From Gremmenia infestans (lineage: Eukaryota > Ascomycota > Leotiomycetes > Helotiales > Hamatocanthoscyphaceae): a stretch of DNA of 64,000 nucleotides. The DNA lies in assembly GCA_032629725.1 (NCBI GenBank), contig JAFEVB010000037.1, forward strand, positions 620,001 through 684,000, written 5' to 3'. This document shows positions 10,869 to 23,337 of the stretch, piece by piece. How positions within the stretch are numbered: position 1 is the first letter of the stretch; each line of letters starts with the position of its first letter. Below the pieces are notes generated by a model. The model saw nothing but the letters and a program-made list of their open reading frames with translations, did no database searches and was not told where the DNA came from. Made by a program: the position numbers and the translations under genes.

Positions 10869-12195
10869 GATGAATTTTTTCGTTGGGCTTGATTTGTGGG
10901 TTGGTTCTAGTGGGTTGAATCGGTGATAGAATTTGGGATGATTGAGTAGAAGGGATGGTCTGATTGCTGGGGACCTCTGGGATATGGCGGGGATGTAAGG
11001 GGGAAGAAGTCTAAGGGGGTTTGCGTGGAAGTTGTAGGAGGATGTTCCAAAGTTCCTTTTACCGAGTAGCCTTTCCTTCCTGGCGCTATCACTGTTTATT
11101 CCTGGACTGGGCTGTACTGGACTGGACTGGATCCAAGGATTGCGGGCTGTGGCACTGGAACGGAGCGCTGCTGCAAGGTCGCGTCGTCGTGTGCATGAGC
11201 AGATCAGCCAAACACGGAGAAGGAGGGACCTGTGATTTGTTGGTGGGATGATGTGGGAACCACTGAGTGGCCAGGGGTGCGTTGCCTTTTTCACTCCTTT
11301 TGGGTGAGGGATGTGAGAGGAAGAGATGAAATCTCGCTTATGGGCGAATGGTGGGAGAGAACCAGGCCACTCCGAATAATGAACGGAGTCTCGAGTAAGG
11401 ATCAGAACGAGAGGAAGGTCATGTGAGGGGATGGGGGGGAAGGGGGTGAGTGAAGCTATTCCCGTTGTAGGCAGATATGTGATTGCGATGTTCCTCTTAT
11501 TGGACTGCCCTATCCTTCTAGACTCCTTCCACTTGAAGAGTACACGGGCAACTGCATCATCTTGAACACCTCCAGTCGGTTTCTTACCATCAGCTGGCCC
11601 CCTGAACGATGAACAGATCTGGTCATTATCCGGTTATCTATTCGGCACAGGAGAAGTCATACGAAGTATAAGGTAAACAATGCAATATACAAGTATAATG
11701 CGAGGTTGTTACTTATTGTAAGCATGAATCTGTTGCAGCATATAACTGCAGCATATTACAGCATATAATCGCAGCTATAATATAGGTAACATTGTATTAT
11801 TGTTCCTGTACTCCGTACACCCTGGATAACTCTTTTCACTTTAAACTGCATCGCTCTATTGGCCGCTCTCCCGCTGTACAATAACTAACGCCTTTCCAAT
11901 AAGCGGGCTACCTAAATCTATTTCAACAAAAACTCGTCTCGCGCGTTTCATTCTTTCCCTGCATCTCGTTTCTGTCCACCACTACTCCACCTTCACCAAC
12001 ATTTACCTGCCCCCAACAGGCAAAGAAAGGCATAATCCACTCTAAGGATCCCCCACCGCCATCATTTCTCGCTGCTCGGCGAATGATGCAGATGCACCGC
12101 TGAGACAACTGTCAAGTGCAGCCTATTCGGGCCACGAGACAACATCACCAGGCAACCGAAAAGCGAAACCTACGAAAACCCCCTTTCTCACCAAC
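10869..12195. other. Divergent intergenic region
   Basis: These 1.3 kb lie between the LYAR-type gene and bem46. About 11640-11800 is AT-rich and contains several copies of a cagcatat/gcagcata motif. About 12140-12195 reads like a bem46 5' leader. No gene or RNA is recognised. Confidence 0.5.
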
Positions 12196-13547
12196 ATGTC
12201 TTCTCCCCAAGACAACTCCAGCTCCTATCTCCAGCAGATGACCTCGCTCTTCAGCTCCATGGCAAGCTACATGCGTCTCCCGGTCCTGATCTCTTCGGTA
12301 CCTTTGCCCTCTTATAGTCCTTACCTTACTTATCTAATCACCCAAACCACACCCATCCCATGTCATCACCATCGTACTTACTCTGGCGACAGGGCGTCGC
12401 TGCTGTGCTGAGTTCGTTTCTATATTTCAAGCAAAAGTACGTTTCTCCCCCCCTCCAACCTCCCTTCTCTCTCCCGTTATTCTACGCGAAACTAACGCCT
12501 CTACCAGAGCCCTCATCTACCCCTCCCATATCCCAAATCTCGCCCGCACCGAAGTCCCCCGGCCCTCGCAATTCGGCATCACCGATTTTGAAGAACTCAT
12601 GATCCCTACCCCCGATGGCGAAAAACTCTCTGCATTTTACATCCGGGGGCCCAAGGTCCCCTCAAACAAGAATAGGAATACAACGGTGTTGATGTTCCAC
12701 GGCAATGCAGGAAACATTGGTCACCGAGTGCCCATTGCGCGCATGTTCGTGAAACGCATGGGATGTAATGTATTTATGCTCGAATACCGCGGCTATGGCC
12801 TTTCAACGGGTTCCCCAGACGAGGTCGGTTTAATGATTGATGCGCAAACAGCGTATGATTATATACGGAAAAGAGCGGAGACCAGGAATAATGATATTGT
12901 GGTGTTTGGGCAGAGTTTAGGTGGTGCGGTGTCCATACAGCTGGCGGCGAAGAATCAGCATGATGAGCGGTTCAGTGGATTGGTGCTTGAAAATACATTT
13001 TTGTCGATGAGGAAGTTGATTCCTTCGTACGTCCACATCCTTATCCCAAATCCCCTTTGTTCCAACATGTAGACTGACCAAAACAGCATCATCCCACCAG
13101 CTAAATACCTAGCCGTCCTCTGCCATCAAGTCTGGCCATCCGACACCTTCATCCCCTCTATAACCGAACTCCCAATTCTCTTCCTCTCCGGTCTCCAGGA
13201 TGAAATAGTACCGTATGTCCCTTCTCTCTTTCCCCTCCTTCTCTGAATGATGACCTATTTACATCCACAAAACCTGAAGTCCCTTCTGGGACCTGATTTA
13301 ACCATTTTTGAAAACTGTCTGACTCTTATACCCCTCCCCGCCCTCACCAATCCCTCTCATGATCTGGCTTTGGACTAACCAAAGACACAGGCCCTCACAC
13401 ATGCGCCGCCTCTTCGAAATCTCTCAATCCCCCACCAAGATCTGGAAGCCTCTGCCAGGCGGAGACCACAATTCCAGCGTACTGGAAGAGGGGTACTTCG
13501 AGAGCATAGAAGACTTTGTCGCGAATCTAGAGACGAAAAATGGTTAG
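12196..13547 (+). CDS. bem46: Alpha/beta hydrolase, BEM46 family
   Basis: This is a membrane-associated serine hydrolase of about 308 residues in five exons: 12196-12297, 12393-12436, 12508-13026, from about 13088 to about 13212, and 13391-13547. The N-terminal part has a hydrophobic segment (VAAVLSSFLYF) that may anchor it in the ER or plasma membrane. Then come the oxyanion region FHGNAGNIGHR, the EYRGYGLSTGSP loop and the nucleophile elbow GQSLGG (GxSxG). The acid-residue region is LFLSGLQDEIVP, and the catalytic histidine is in LPGGDHNSS. This is the complete BEM46/ABHD13 layout. Neurospora BEM-46 is linked to polarity and ascospore germination; the substrate is unknown. The gene converges on hel2. 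Confidence 0.9.
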
Positions 13548-14792
13548 ATATTGCTTGCTTGCACATGCTTAGCTTAGCGAGGCGTTTGGGTTGGTGTAGG
13601 TAGATTGATGTTATAGCTTTCATGATAATGATAGATTGAATGGGACGGGATTGGAGTTGTATATTATATATAGGATTAGATGGCTATGTTGGAATAAAGA
13701 TACATTACCCGTAAGAGCTAAATCTCTTGATTTCTATTACTTTGCTAGTGGAAGTTCCTGCAGACTACTCATAATACATTGGGCGCAGAATATATAGTAC
13801 TTAAGGCATTTAGAGAAGTTAGAGGAAAGGCCGTGTTATTGTTATTATGATATTACTACACGTACCGCCTTTCCTTATTTCTAGGGAATGGATAATCTAT
13901 AAATAATAACGTAACGTCTATCCCTAGTTCAAAAACCTCACTCTATTATAACACGAATCTATCGTTAAGACATCTGAAGTCTCCTTTGCAAGTCCAAGTC
14001 CAAAGCCAATCAATCTATAGCCGGAAACCCATGGTCAGCTATTTACAACTACCTTAGTATACTAATATATATGTATTGATTATCTACCTTACTCCCTCTA
14101 CCTACCTACCTACCTACTTACTAATAGTCTGTCTCGGTCCTTCCTTACTTTGCTAGTGCGAGTGAGTGTGAGTGTGAGTGCGAGTGCGAGTGCGAGATCC
14201 CGAGCCGAGATAAGACCCCCCCCCCTATTAATAATCCTCGCTTACGGGGTAATGTAAGTTCCCGTAGTGCGAGGGAGGGGACGAGAGGATGGAGGAGGGA
14301 GGCTACTAGGTACGAGTGAGTATATTCCTGACTTATTATACTTTCGAGATTAGGTGGGTATGTAGGTAGGTAAGGTAAGGTAATTAAATAGACAGACGTT
14401 CACACGATAAGTAACCCCACCCCACCCCACCCCGTGCATAGTACCTACAATACTAAGTCCTCGCGCCCAGCACGTACGTGATTATAATCAGTAGATGAGA
14501 TAGAATAGTTGTTTAGAGTCGCAAGTACTAACTAAGGTACTAGTACTGCGTTCCTAGAAATAGGAATAGGTGATTGTTTTATATCTATTTTCATACATGC
14601 GTAGGTACGGACACGGACGGTCTATTTGATATGTACGTACGCTTACCTGAGCATGTCCATTTTCATCGTTTGATGTACTAAAAAATCCCATACTATCACA
14701 ATCACAATCAAAATCACAAGCTAAGCCTTTTCCACTCCGAACAACACCATCAAGTTAATCTATCAAGCTACCCAAAGTCCAGAGCTGCTCCC
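13548..14792. other. Intergenic with dense simple repeats
   Basis: This is a convergent 3' region. It is AT-rich at 13750-14050, then has a cluster of simple repeats around 14098-14440. No coding frame is present. Confidence 0.6.
14098..14440. repeat. Cluster of microsatellites
   Basis: The cluster holds (cctac/ctac)n at about 14098-14119, a (gagtgt/gagtgc)n tract at 14155-14195, a run of ten C at 14216-14225, a taggtaggtaaggtaagg tract near 14360-14380 and a (cccca)n tract at 14415-14433. Several unrelated motifs lie within 350 bp. Confidence 0.75.
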
Positions 14793-17132
14793 TTAAGCCC
14801 AAAGATTCAAAACCTGCTTCTTGCCCTTATTCCCCTTCTTCTTCCCCGCGCCCCTGCCAGCCCCATCGCCAGCCTCGCCCTCAACTTCACTCTCCGCAGG
14901 CGTCGGACTCGGCGACCATGCATTGCCTCCCCTGCCAGAACCAGAACCGCCATCACGCCTCACCATACCACTGCCATAGCCAAAGAGCGAAGTCTGCGGT
15001 TTAGCGGCGCGAGGAAGGGACGGGAATGCATCAGTTGCACCTCTGCCCGCGCGGGAAGGAGGAGCCGTGGAAGCTGGGCGGGATGTAGGAGCAGAAGAAG
15101 ATGCGGAGGTGGATGCTTGAGGGACCCATGAAGTGGTGGAGACTTTGCCCCTCGACGCAGTGGGAGCTGGGAGGCCTGGGAAAGGATTACTGGAACTCGC
15201 GAGTCCGGATGCAGTGCCCCATGATCGCGTCTGCGACACGCTGCTGCGACTAGATTGAGCGGTCGAGGATTTTAGTTTCAGCACGCGGTTGGATTTGCTG
15301 GCGTTGGAGGGACGGGATGAGGATGCCCAGTTGAGGGGAATGGAACTGCTGCTATTGCTCGTTACTGGCAGAGAAGGATAATCATCATTAATCGCCTTCC
15401 AATTATTCCACGCCGTTCGCAAGGCCATCATTTTACTCTCATCTTCAAAGAGATCTGCGACTTCGTTAATTAGTGTACCGAGGGATTTTGGCGAAGTGGA
15501 CGAGAAGAGTGTGAAGAAGGTGTCGATTAAGGCTTGGGCTTTGATTGCGCCGCGTTTGTAGGAAGCGATGCTGTTGCGGAATTGTGTCATTTTTAAATCG
15601 TCGTTTTGGAGGAGCGTGCTGGCGCGTTCGATTACTGTTGCGTGTCGCAGGGCGCGCGCTTGTTCTTGTGGTGTTTGAGGTGGAATTTGGACGTGAGCGC
15701 CGGCGTCTACGTTTGCGGATGGCTGGACGCTGGTGCTTTGTGGTGAGCGAGTTCCTGGAGGCGCTCGAGCGGCAGCAGGTGTTGGTGCGGAAGTTAATTG
15801 ACCCCCAAATGTCCTCGGTGTTAGCGATTGTGCCGTCTGAATGGCCATTTGCCGCTGAAATGCTTGCTCATCTCGCCTCAATGGCTGGGCAGTGGAAGCG
15901 GGAATAGCTTCTGTGTTGGGATCCCTTCCTCTTCCACGTCCCCTACCATCCCTTTGCTCTCTCTGACTACCCCCTCCCCTCCTCGGCTCAACATACGCAT
16001 CTCGATACGCAAGAGTCGACATATCAACCGTCCTCGCATCTCTCCTAACATCCTTTGACAACTCACTCCCGTGCTCCGACAGCTGATGAGCCTTAAGATC
16101 AAGCTCAGTCGGGAAAACAATGAACTTCTGTTCCATACAGTCCTTATGCGGACACATAAAGTGATCTTTCCGGAAGTGGAGTTGCAGCTCATTATAATCC
16201 TTATAATACTGAGGTATTCCAGATGTTCTCTCACAGATAAAGCACTTCTCATGACTATCCCTGCAATGAACAAATAGCTCGTCATCACTATAATACCTCG
16301 TCTTGCAAATGTCGCACATAGGATGGCCCTTGAAACCACTCTGGTCAATAGCACCAGGATTATCATCTCCCTTTCGATTATGTTTTTGTAATTCCGCATC
16401 TGTGAGGAGCTCGTGTTCGTGTGTAAAGACTTTCTTATGCCGTGAACATAAATCGCAGATCTTCTTGTGGTGTTGAGTCCTAACATGCTTATGAAGATCC
16501 GGCCAACTCAGACAAGCAACATCGCAGTCATTCTCCGGGCAATTGTATTGCAGAAGGAGCCTGGTATCTTCCATCATATCGGGTGTTTCGTAGCGGATGC
16601 CAAAATTCCCTGTGCTTGCGATATCCGAGTCCTTGAAATCTTCATATAGTTTCGTCGCATCGTCCGTAAATATTACATCTGCCGCCTCAGTCTGGAATTC
16701 TTATTAGTATATATATTTTTGGGAGGCTGGTGGGAGAATGAAGGGGCTTACTCGACAATGTGGACAATGCTTAGAACCATAGAGCGCTCTCAATCGGAGC
16801 GAACAAATATGACATGTCCGGTGATTGCAAGGTGGAACAGCATAGTGATCAATATGACTGGCACAAATCCAGCATAATTCTACCTCTTCCTCACCTTCTG
16901 CAACCTCCTTTCCTTTCGACTCCGCCGCGACTTGGGGCGCTGGTGCCGTTGGCTCTACTTGCACTTGACGTTGTGATTGCGGCGGCCTCGAAAACCCTCC
17001 CCTTCCTCCTCGACGTCCACCTTGTGCCAGCGATCTGGCCTCATTGCTCGTTGAATCCCCACGTCCTCTACCCCTTCCTCTACCTCTACCGCCCCCTCGT
17101 CGTGGCGCATTTGCCGGTTCTTCGGAAGCCAT
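14793..17132 (-). CDS. hel2: E3 ubiquitin ligase HEL2/ZNF598-type
   Basis: This ribosome-collision sensor ubiquitinates small-subunit proteins of stalled ribosomes (family knowledge). There are two exons, 17132-16752 and 16691-14793, with a 60-bp phase-0 intron right after the RING; about 759 residues. The ATG at 17132 (MASEEP) was chosen; an in-frame ATG at 17165 would add 11 residues. Order of parts: a Gly/Arg-rich N-terminus, then a RING with CWICASHIDHYAVPPCNHRTC and later CPHCR. A conserved linker (FTDDATKLYEDFKDSD) follows, and then four or five C2H2 fingers (CPENDCDVACLSWPDLHKHVRTQH, CDLC, CDICKTRYYSDDELFVHC, CFICER, CPHKDCMEQKF). The C-terminus is Ser/Pro-rich and ends in a basic KKKGNKGKKQVLNLWA box typical of the family. 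Confidence 0.92.
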
Positions 17133-17752
17133 TGCTTTTTCGTACTGTGATATTGAGTATCCCAATGGACTATCCGTCGTTGTAATGGGAAGAACCGTTT
17201 GTTACCGTTGATCGCAAGGAAGTTGTATAGCCTTTGTTTTTGTCTGTAAAGGTCATCTAAGAAGACGAATTATTTTGGGGAGGTCACCTAGTGGGGCGAA
17301 AATCAAGCGAGGTAACCCCGCGGCAAGGCTGATTCTGACTGATTCGGGAGTGAGCCATTGTGAGTCTTCACTTACAAAACAATTTGGTGGCGTGGCGAGG
17401 AGTCACTTGTGTAGTTGCTTATGGAGTGACTATTCTATTCAAATTTCTATTGCATTTAATAATGAAACTACATTTCTGTAGCCTCATGAAGCGTTCTGGC
17501 GCTATTCATCAATAAATACACTCTGGTTTCCAGGTACACTCCCTTCACTGTACCACCAAATCACATAGGCAGACAATCAGATGGTTTCAAGGATCATTAT
17601 CTCATCTCAAGCAGATCATTGAGTATCCCACCAAATACCAAACTGTACAATGCCGTAAAAGCCCTTCCGCCCCAAAAACGCCATCCCAAGTTCATAATCA
17701 TACCCCCTCCTCCAACCCCCTCCCGCTTGAATGCCAGATCTAAGCATCTTAA
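17133..17752. other. Intergenic, hel2 promoter and SWIB-gene 3' region
   Basis: These 620 bp contain no recognisable gene. The stretch holds the hel2 upstream region and the 3' end of the SWIB-protein gene. Confidence 0.55.
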
Positions 17753-18972
17753 TCATTCCTCCTCAACATCATAAAGCTGCTTCCCCAGAAGCTTGTTCAT
17801 AGTAAACATATGCACTTTGTCTTGCTTAAAAACCAGCTGCAGCTTATCATCGCATAGGATCTGGCGTTTATCAGACGGGTCTTGCAGATCGTGTCCTTTA
17901 ATATACTCCCATAGTTTCTTGACCACTTGCGGGCGAGAGAGCTGTTGTTCAAGACCATCAATACGGACCCCTTTGCTAAAAGCTTGGAAGAGGGAAGTGG
18001 TGCAACTTACAGTAACCTCACCAACCAAGTCTGCCAGTGGCGCAGAAAGGTGGTATTGTTTCTATCATCCAATCCCATATTAGCACCCCAACTCCCAATT
18101 CAAAAGCAGCGAAGAGAGGGATGACGGAAGGAAAAACTAACATGAAAACCCCCCTTCTTGACCTTCTCCTTAACCACACCATCACTACCCACCACGTCAC
18201 TATCATCCTCATCCTTGACCTTCTTGTCACTCTTCTGCTTCTTCTTCACAACCCTCTTCCGCTTCGGCGTCACCACACCCCTTCTCGTAGGCCTCGCTCC
18301 TCTATCCTCCTGCGCCTGCAACCTAGCCGCCAACTTCGCATCATCAACCTCCTTCTTAATCCCACTTCCACTTCCTCCAGCTCCAGAAGTCGCTTTCCGC
18401 TTCTTGGTAGGCGGCTCGTCGGAATCAGATGCTTCTCTTATGAACGGTGTCGAGATGTCAGAAGTGCTACGCGACGGTGTATGATATCCATTCGCCTTCT
18501 CCCCACCACTATCTTCACCATCTTTATTCTCCTCCACTTCCGTCGAAAGAACAGGGACATCAATAGCCTTATGCGCAAGGTCAAATCTCTGCATAATCAA
18601 TTCATGAACCGCTGCCTAGTAACCACATTAACATTAGCATCAGCACAATAACAACACCAAACCAAACCAAACCATACCCATCCCCTTGCGCCCATGCCCC
18701 CTCTACCCACAACAAACACCCAAAGAAAGAAGCAAAAAAACACAAAAACAAACCTTCTTATCCCCCAACTCAACCCCAAACTTCGCAACTAACCCCTTCC
18801 GTATCTGCTTCGAAGAAATCGTCTGCAGATCCGCCGATGCCAGTATACTATCGATAGTCGCCGTATACTGCGCGCGCTCCGCAGGCAAGACTATTTCATC
18901 AAATTAGCCCCTCTTCTCTTCTTCCAGAACCCGCCAGGGGGGTGGGGGGGGGCGGTTACGTGGGGTTGTCAT
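17753..18972 (-). CDS. DEK-C / SWIB domain protein (UAF30-like)
   Basis: This nuclear protein has 287 residues in five exons: 18972-18960, 18890-18754, 18615-18142, 18061-18011 and 17941-17753. All introns are GT-AG and the frame closes. The first exon encodes only four residues plus one base. Residues about 5-65 form a DEK-C-type helical domain (ASADLQTISSKQIRKGLVAKFGVEL ... AAVHELIMQRFD). A charged, lysine-rich linker follows with basic clusters (KRKRVVKKKQKSDKK). The SWIB/MDM2 fold is built across three exons: KGGFHKQYHLSAPLADLVGEVT, LSRPQVVKKLWEYIKGHDLQDPSDKRQILCDD, VFKQDKVHMFTMNKLLGKQL. Yeast Uaf30 belongs to the RNA polymerase I upstream activating factor and Tri1 is a paralogue; which role applies here cannot be told. 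The short first exon is the least certain part. Confidence 0.88.
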
Positions 18973-19780
18973 GGTAGCCGTGATGCGATGCGATGCGAAT
19001 GTGCGAGACGAAGGAGCAAAATAGCAGGTAGGTAAGTAGGTAGTTGATGATAAAACCTTCCTTTGCTTGCTTCCTTGCTTGCTTCCTTGTTCGCGCAAGT
19101 GAATACCCGCTCTTGCTCTTGCTCTTGCTCCTACTCAAGCTAAAGCTCTGAGCTGAATGCCCTGCACTTTCTTCCAGTATCCGATGCTATCGCATGCGCA
19201 TGCGCATTCCCCCAAGTAGCAAGGCAAGCAAGGAATAATACCAGTATGTTTCCTTGCAACAAAGCCAGAAGAAAAAGAACGCTTGCAAGAATGTGTAGGT
19301 AGGCAAGGCAAGGCAAGAGATTGTATGTACCGATATGTAGGTAGCTGTTGGATGGTGTCAGGAGCTCCGCTTCTGTCAAGCTATGGCTGGCTAGACAGAC
19401 AGCCCGGAGCGGGAAGGCTACCTCCGCCCGCGGTTGGGTGGCTGGAATCGGTTCAAGCCACACCACACCACAACACATTATTTAGCCGCACCTTCTTCAG
19501 CAATTTATCCTCCCTTCTCTCCAGGAAAAGAGTTGCTTAAGGTATAATTTTAAATTATTTTCTTGGGCTGATCGTTAGAAGGGGGTCAAGTCGGAGAAAA
19601 GCTGATGAGACTCATGGGTTATAAATATAGGTAAAGCAAGTATCAAGCACGAGATGTCTAGGTATAGTGCCAATATAATCATCAAAATTCACTTGGATGC
19701 TTCAATTCCTATCCAATCTATAGGAACACATAAATGATTTCCAAACGCCGTATATCCTAGATGATTTTCCTGTCCCACAT
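18973..19780. other. Intergenic with tandem simple repeats
   Basis: This is the promoter side of the SWIB gene and the 3' side of ire1. It holds a g-t-a-g-rich tract at 19021-19046, (cttgcttgcttc)n at about 19062-19089 and (ctcttg)n at about 19110-19132. I see no gene. Confidence 0.6.
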
Positions 19781-22700
19781 TCAAAGCCCAACCGGCGTGT
19801 AATATTCATGGAACCGATCCGTCTCATCCCACTCCAAAACATAAACCAAGTTCCAGCAATTAATCAAAAGATTCGGAAACCTGTGGGTCCAAAAGTTCAA
19901 ATACCCTTCAGGCAGAGGCCCAACCTCCTTCTTCAACTTGTCAGACATATCCTCGTAATGATTCTTCTTATTACGCAAAGCACGGAGCAAATCCAAAAGT
20001 CGGCTTCCAGTATACTTCCTCTGCTTGCCCATCGAGTCAACAAAATCTTTGCCGAGATGCTTCAAAAAGTCATATCTGACGGTTCTAGGAGCGCATTTCT
20101 CAAGCTCAAGCAGGGCTTCGGAAGGTGGATCACGTTTCTCCTTCTCGAAGTGATCTGAGACGTCACAGAGGAAGTTGAGACGCTTCTTAGCGGACCAGAA
20201 AAACGGATGGGCCATTACTTGAAGGGCTGTGGGACGTGCTTTGGGTTCGGGGGAGAGCATAGAGCCGATCAGTTCCTCTGCTTCGAGTCCGTAGTTTCCG
20301 TACACACTAAGAGTACTGAGATCAAATTTGCCTTTGCGAATGTTGACTTCTCGCATGTATCTGTCGCCGCAGTCAAAAGGATGGGAACCTTTGGTGAGCA
20401 CGTAGAAGAAGACTAAGCCCAGGGAGAAGATGTCAATAGCTCGTGTAGCCCTTCTGTTACCGGGCATTAGGTTTGAGCTGACGAGAATTGAGCCCGAATT
20501 GCCCTCAGTGCTTGCGTCAACCATTGACGTCCCTTGGTGGACATCGTCATCTAAGAGCAGTTCCGGTGCGCGCCATCCAGATGTACCAGCGGCGTGGGCC
20601 GTTGTTGCACGGAACGAAGATTGCTCTCCCTCCAACTTCTTGCATAGACCGAAATCCGACACCAGAAGACGGGGTCTTTTATCCTTGCCCATTGCAACCA
20701 GAATATTCTGGGGCTTTAGATCACGGTGTACAATTCGAAGAGTGTGCAAATGCTGAAGACCGTTCGTAATCTGGTAAAGAACATTTGGAAGATCTTGCTC
20801 GCCACCTTGAGCTAGGTCACGATGTAGGTGTGGCTTTTCCACAACCTCTGCTAGGGATGCTGGACACAGCTCAAGTGCAATGTATAAGAACCCAGCAGCT
20901 TGTTGCTGGGCAAAGTATCGAATGACTATATCAGTTAGTATAATGTCATTTGCAGGAATGAGGGGAACGTGCCATTTGGATGATCGTCACTTTCTCTAAG
21001 AAGCTTCGTTTCCTGCGAAGCAATGTCAAAGAACTGCATGAGCATTCTTTTTACAGCAACTTCACGTCCATCGAATTGGCCCTCAAAAACCATGGTACCG
21101 TTACTACCAGTGCCAATGAGCTTTTCGGTGTCCACCGTGAGCGCCCCAATACTAATTATAGGCCCAGACACCTCCGAAGGGTCATTCGGTACGGTTCTAA
21201 TATCAGGTTCAAGTTTCGTCTGTTCACCCATCTTCTGGGCATCGCGAACGGCATCTTCAACAGAGAGTTGAGCCTTGGGTGGATTTCCGTCTTGAGAAGA
21301 CTCATCCTTCGCGGCGGCCTTTTTCTTCTTATGTTTAACACCCCCACGAGTGCCTCTATGAGACTTCTTCTTTGGTGTGGGTGCTGCATCATCTTGTGAG
21401 GGCGTCTCGAGGGCCGTTGCTGTCTCTTTTTGAACAAGAATCTCGGCACTCGATCTCTCCCCATCTTGAACTTTTACAGGTGGGATATCAACCGCTTCCT
21501 GGACGGCTGGTACCTCGACGACTTCATTCTCTGCAATTTTAGGAAGCTGACCGGCTTCAGGAACTTCGTTGTTGATTGGCTTGCCAAGCACCTTGGAGAG
21601 CTTTTTATTTCCAGAAACACGGCCAACCCAAGCACGAATTTGTCGTTGGTTGCTGACTATGAATCCAAGCAGAAGAAGAAACCAAAGGGGATTTGTAATA
21701 AAGTCCTTGAGGCTTCTCGCTGCTATTTCAGGTAGTGTTCCAAGTCGCTGAATGAGAGTGGGGTCGTCGATTAGATCAAGTTCTTGATTAGGATATAGCT
21801 CATCAGAATGCTTCTGGTCTGAAAACCCAGAGGAGAGAGTCAAATGTTGTTCGGTCCTTTGGTCGATGGAGTGCAGACCAACAAGCGCCTCAGATAAATG
21901 CCAATCACTCAAAATGTCGGATGCAGGTCGATGTTGTTTCCAACCTCGTTGCATGCACTCCGCCTCTTTACTTCCTTGTACCACTAGAGGATATGACGTG
22001 CCAGACATAGCGTACCAGCTGCCATCTTCGGTATGATTAAGAAAGATACTGCTAGTACGGTGCATTGTTGCTGCCACGTCGTCATCATCATGTGGTGGCA
22101 TTGGTTGTGGGAGAATGATGAGCTCTGGATTGTTCTTTTCCGAACTCCAGGGTCTTGCTACATCGAAAACCCTAACCACTGGAGATGAAAACTTCTTCCG
22201 GAAAAGCCGTCCTGGTTCGAATTGACCTTGCTCGCCCGTGGAGCTACGCCCATGGTCGAGACCCATAATACCCCCGTCATGGCTTGTGTAGATGTATTGA
22301 TTATCTGGTGTGCTGCGATATTGGCGTTGGAGATCTTGATCAAAGGTATTTGGTGTCCACTCGAAGAAACTCAGGGTCGCAATTTGGTGGCCATCTTTCC
22401 TTGACTGTATACCAACTTTGTATTCTGTGCGTCCAATTGTCAAGGTCGGATTCATGCATTCTTCACTTGGAAACGCTCGGTTGATGCAATTCCCTTCGCC
22501 GTCGACGATAGCGCCTTGGGGCCCAAAATACTTAATGACTTTGCCCGTATTGGCATCAACAGTGATCATGTCTGTTTTCTTCTCGCCGGTATACATGACT
22601 GGTGGGTCCTCGTTCCCGTATGGGGCCATTTCTTCGACGAGCTTCTTCATTGTAAGACCAGTATTGACTAGGCCGGCATGTGGTCCTCCGGGCGGTCTGT

Positions 22701-23337
22701 AGATGTAAAGGCTTCCATCCTGACTAGGTTCCACCACCCATATGAAGTCATCAATTGGTATGGACTCGTAGTCTTCCTCTACTTCTGACCGATTTCGTCG
22801 ATGGTACTTAGTCTCCACCATTGGTTTCTCATAAGATAATTCCCACTTCTCCTCGCCCGTCCTCCTATCCCGGGCATGTAGCTTCCCATCGACGGTCGCC
22901 AGAAGCACGAAGTCTTCTACTTCCCAATCCTCAAGACTCCGCGCAGAATGCGGCGAGGAGAGCCCAGCACTGGAAATGCTGGACCGTCTTGCAGGAGGTG
23001 CTGCAACGGCGGGATCCGCCGGAGCCAAAGTTGCGATGGCGCTCGCATCGTTTCTCAGTCGTTCATTGTTGTTGCTATCGTTCTGTGTATACTTGCGACG
23101 TCCTTGGTTGAGGGGCGTCTCGATGGTCGGAGGTACCTTTGTAGCTTCGAGGGTGTGTAACACTTCAGGCTCTCGGTTCTCGTGGGGTGATTCGTGTCGC
23201 TGCCGGACTGCGGATCGCTGTTGCTGCTGCTGAGCATCGGCGAGCCATGGTAGAAATAATATGGCTACTGCGAATACGATGACCAGATTGTAATTATTCA
23301 CGACGTGACCTTCTCGAGGTGGCCGCCGTCGCGGCAT
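19781..23337 (-). CDS. ire1: IRE1 unfolded-protein-response kinase/endoribonuclease
   Basis: This is a type I ER membrane sensor of about 1169 residues that splices HAC1-type mRNA on ER stress (family function). There are two exons, 23337-20973 and 20925-19781. The 47-bp intron has GC-AG ends with a perfect TACTAAC branch site, and splicing yields the conserved ESDDHPNVIRYFAQQ. A signal peptide (VIVFAVAILFLPWLADA) precedes a glutamine run and the PQQ-like luminal sensor (LATVDGKLHARDRRTGE ... WVVEPSQDGSLY). A transmembrane helix lies near residue 550 (NPLWFLLLLGFIVS), then a basic linker. The kinase has GTGSNGTMVFEGQFDGREVAVKRM, HRDLKPQNIL and SDFGLCKK. The KEN ribonuclease domain follows (SRLLDLLRALRNKKNHYEDM, PEGYLNFWTHRFPNLL). 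The catalytic aspartates are present, so both activities should be intact. Confidence 0.95.
20926..20972 (-). other. ire1: GC-AG intron of ire1
   Basis: The donor reads aatg/gcacgt and the acceptor tatag/tc, with tactaac about 10 bases before the acceptor. The only nearby GT (in gcacgtt) would give the wrong frame and break the conserved HPNVIRYF segment. Confidence 0.8.

Noticed and set aside
17132..17165. Earlier start for hel2 at 17165
   Set aside because: It would add MGYSISQYEKA before the family-typical start. Possible, but the second ATG gives a more usual N-terminus.
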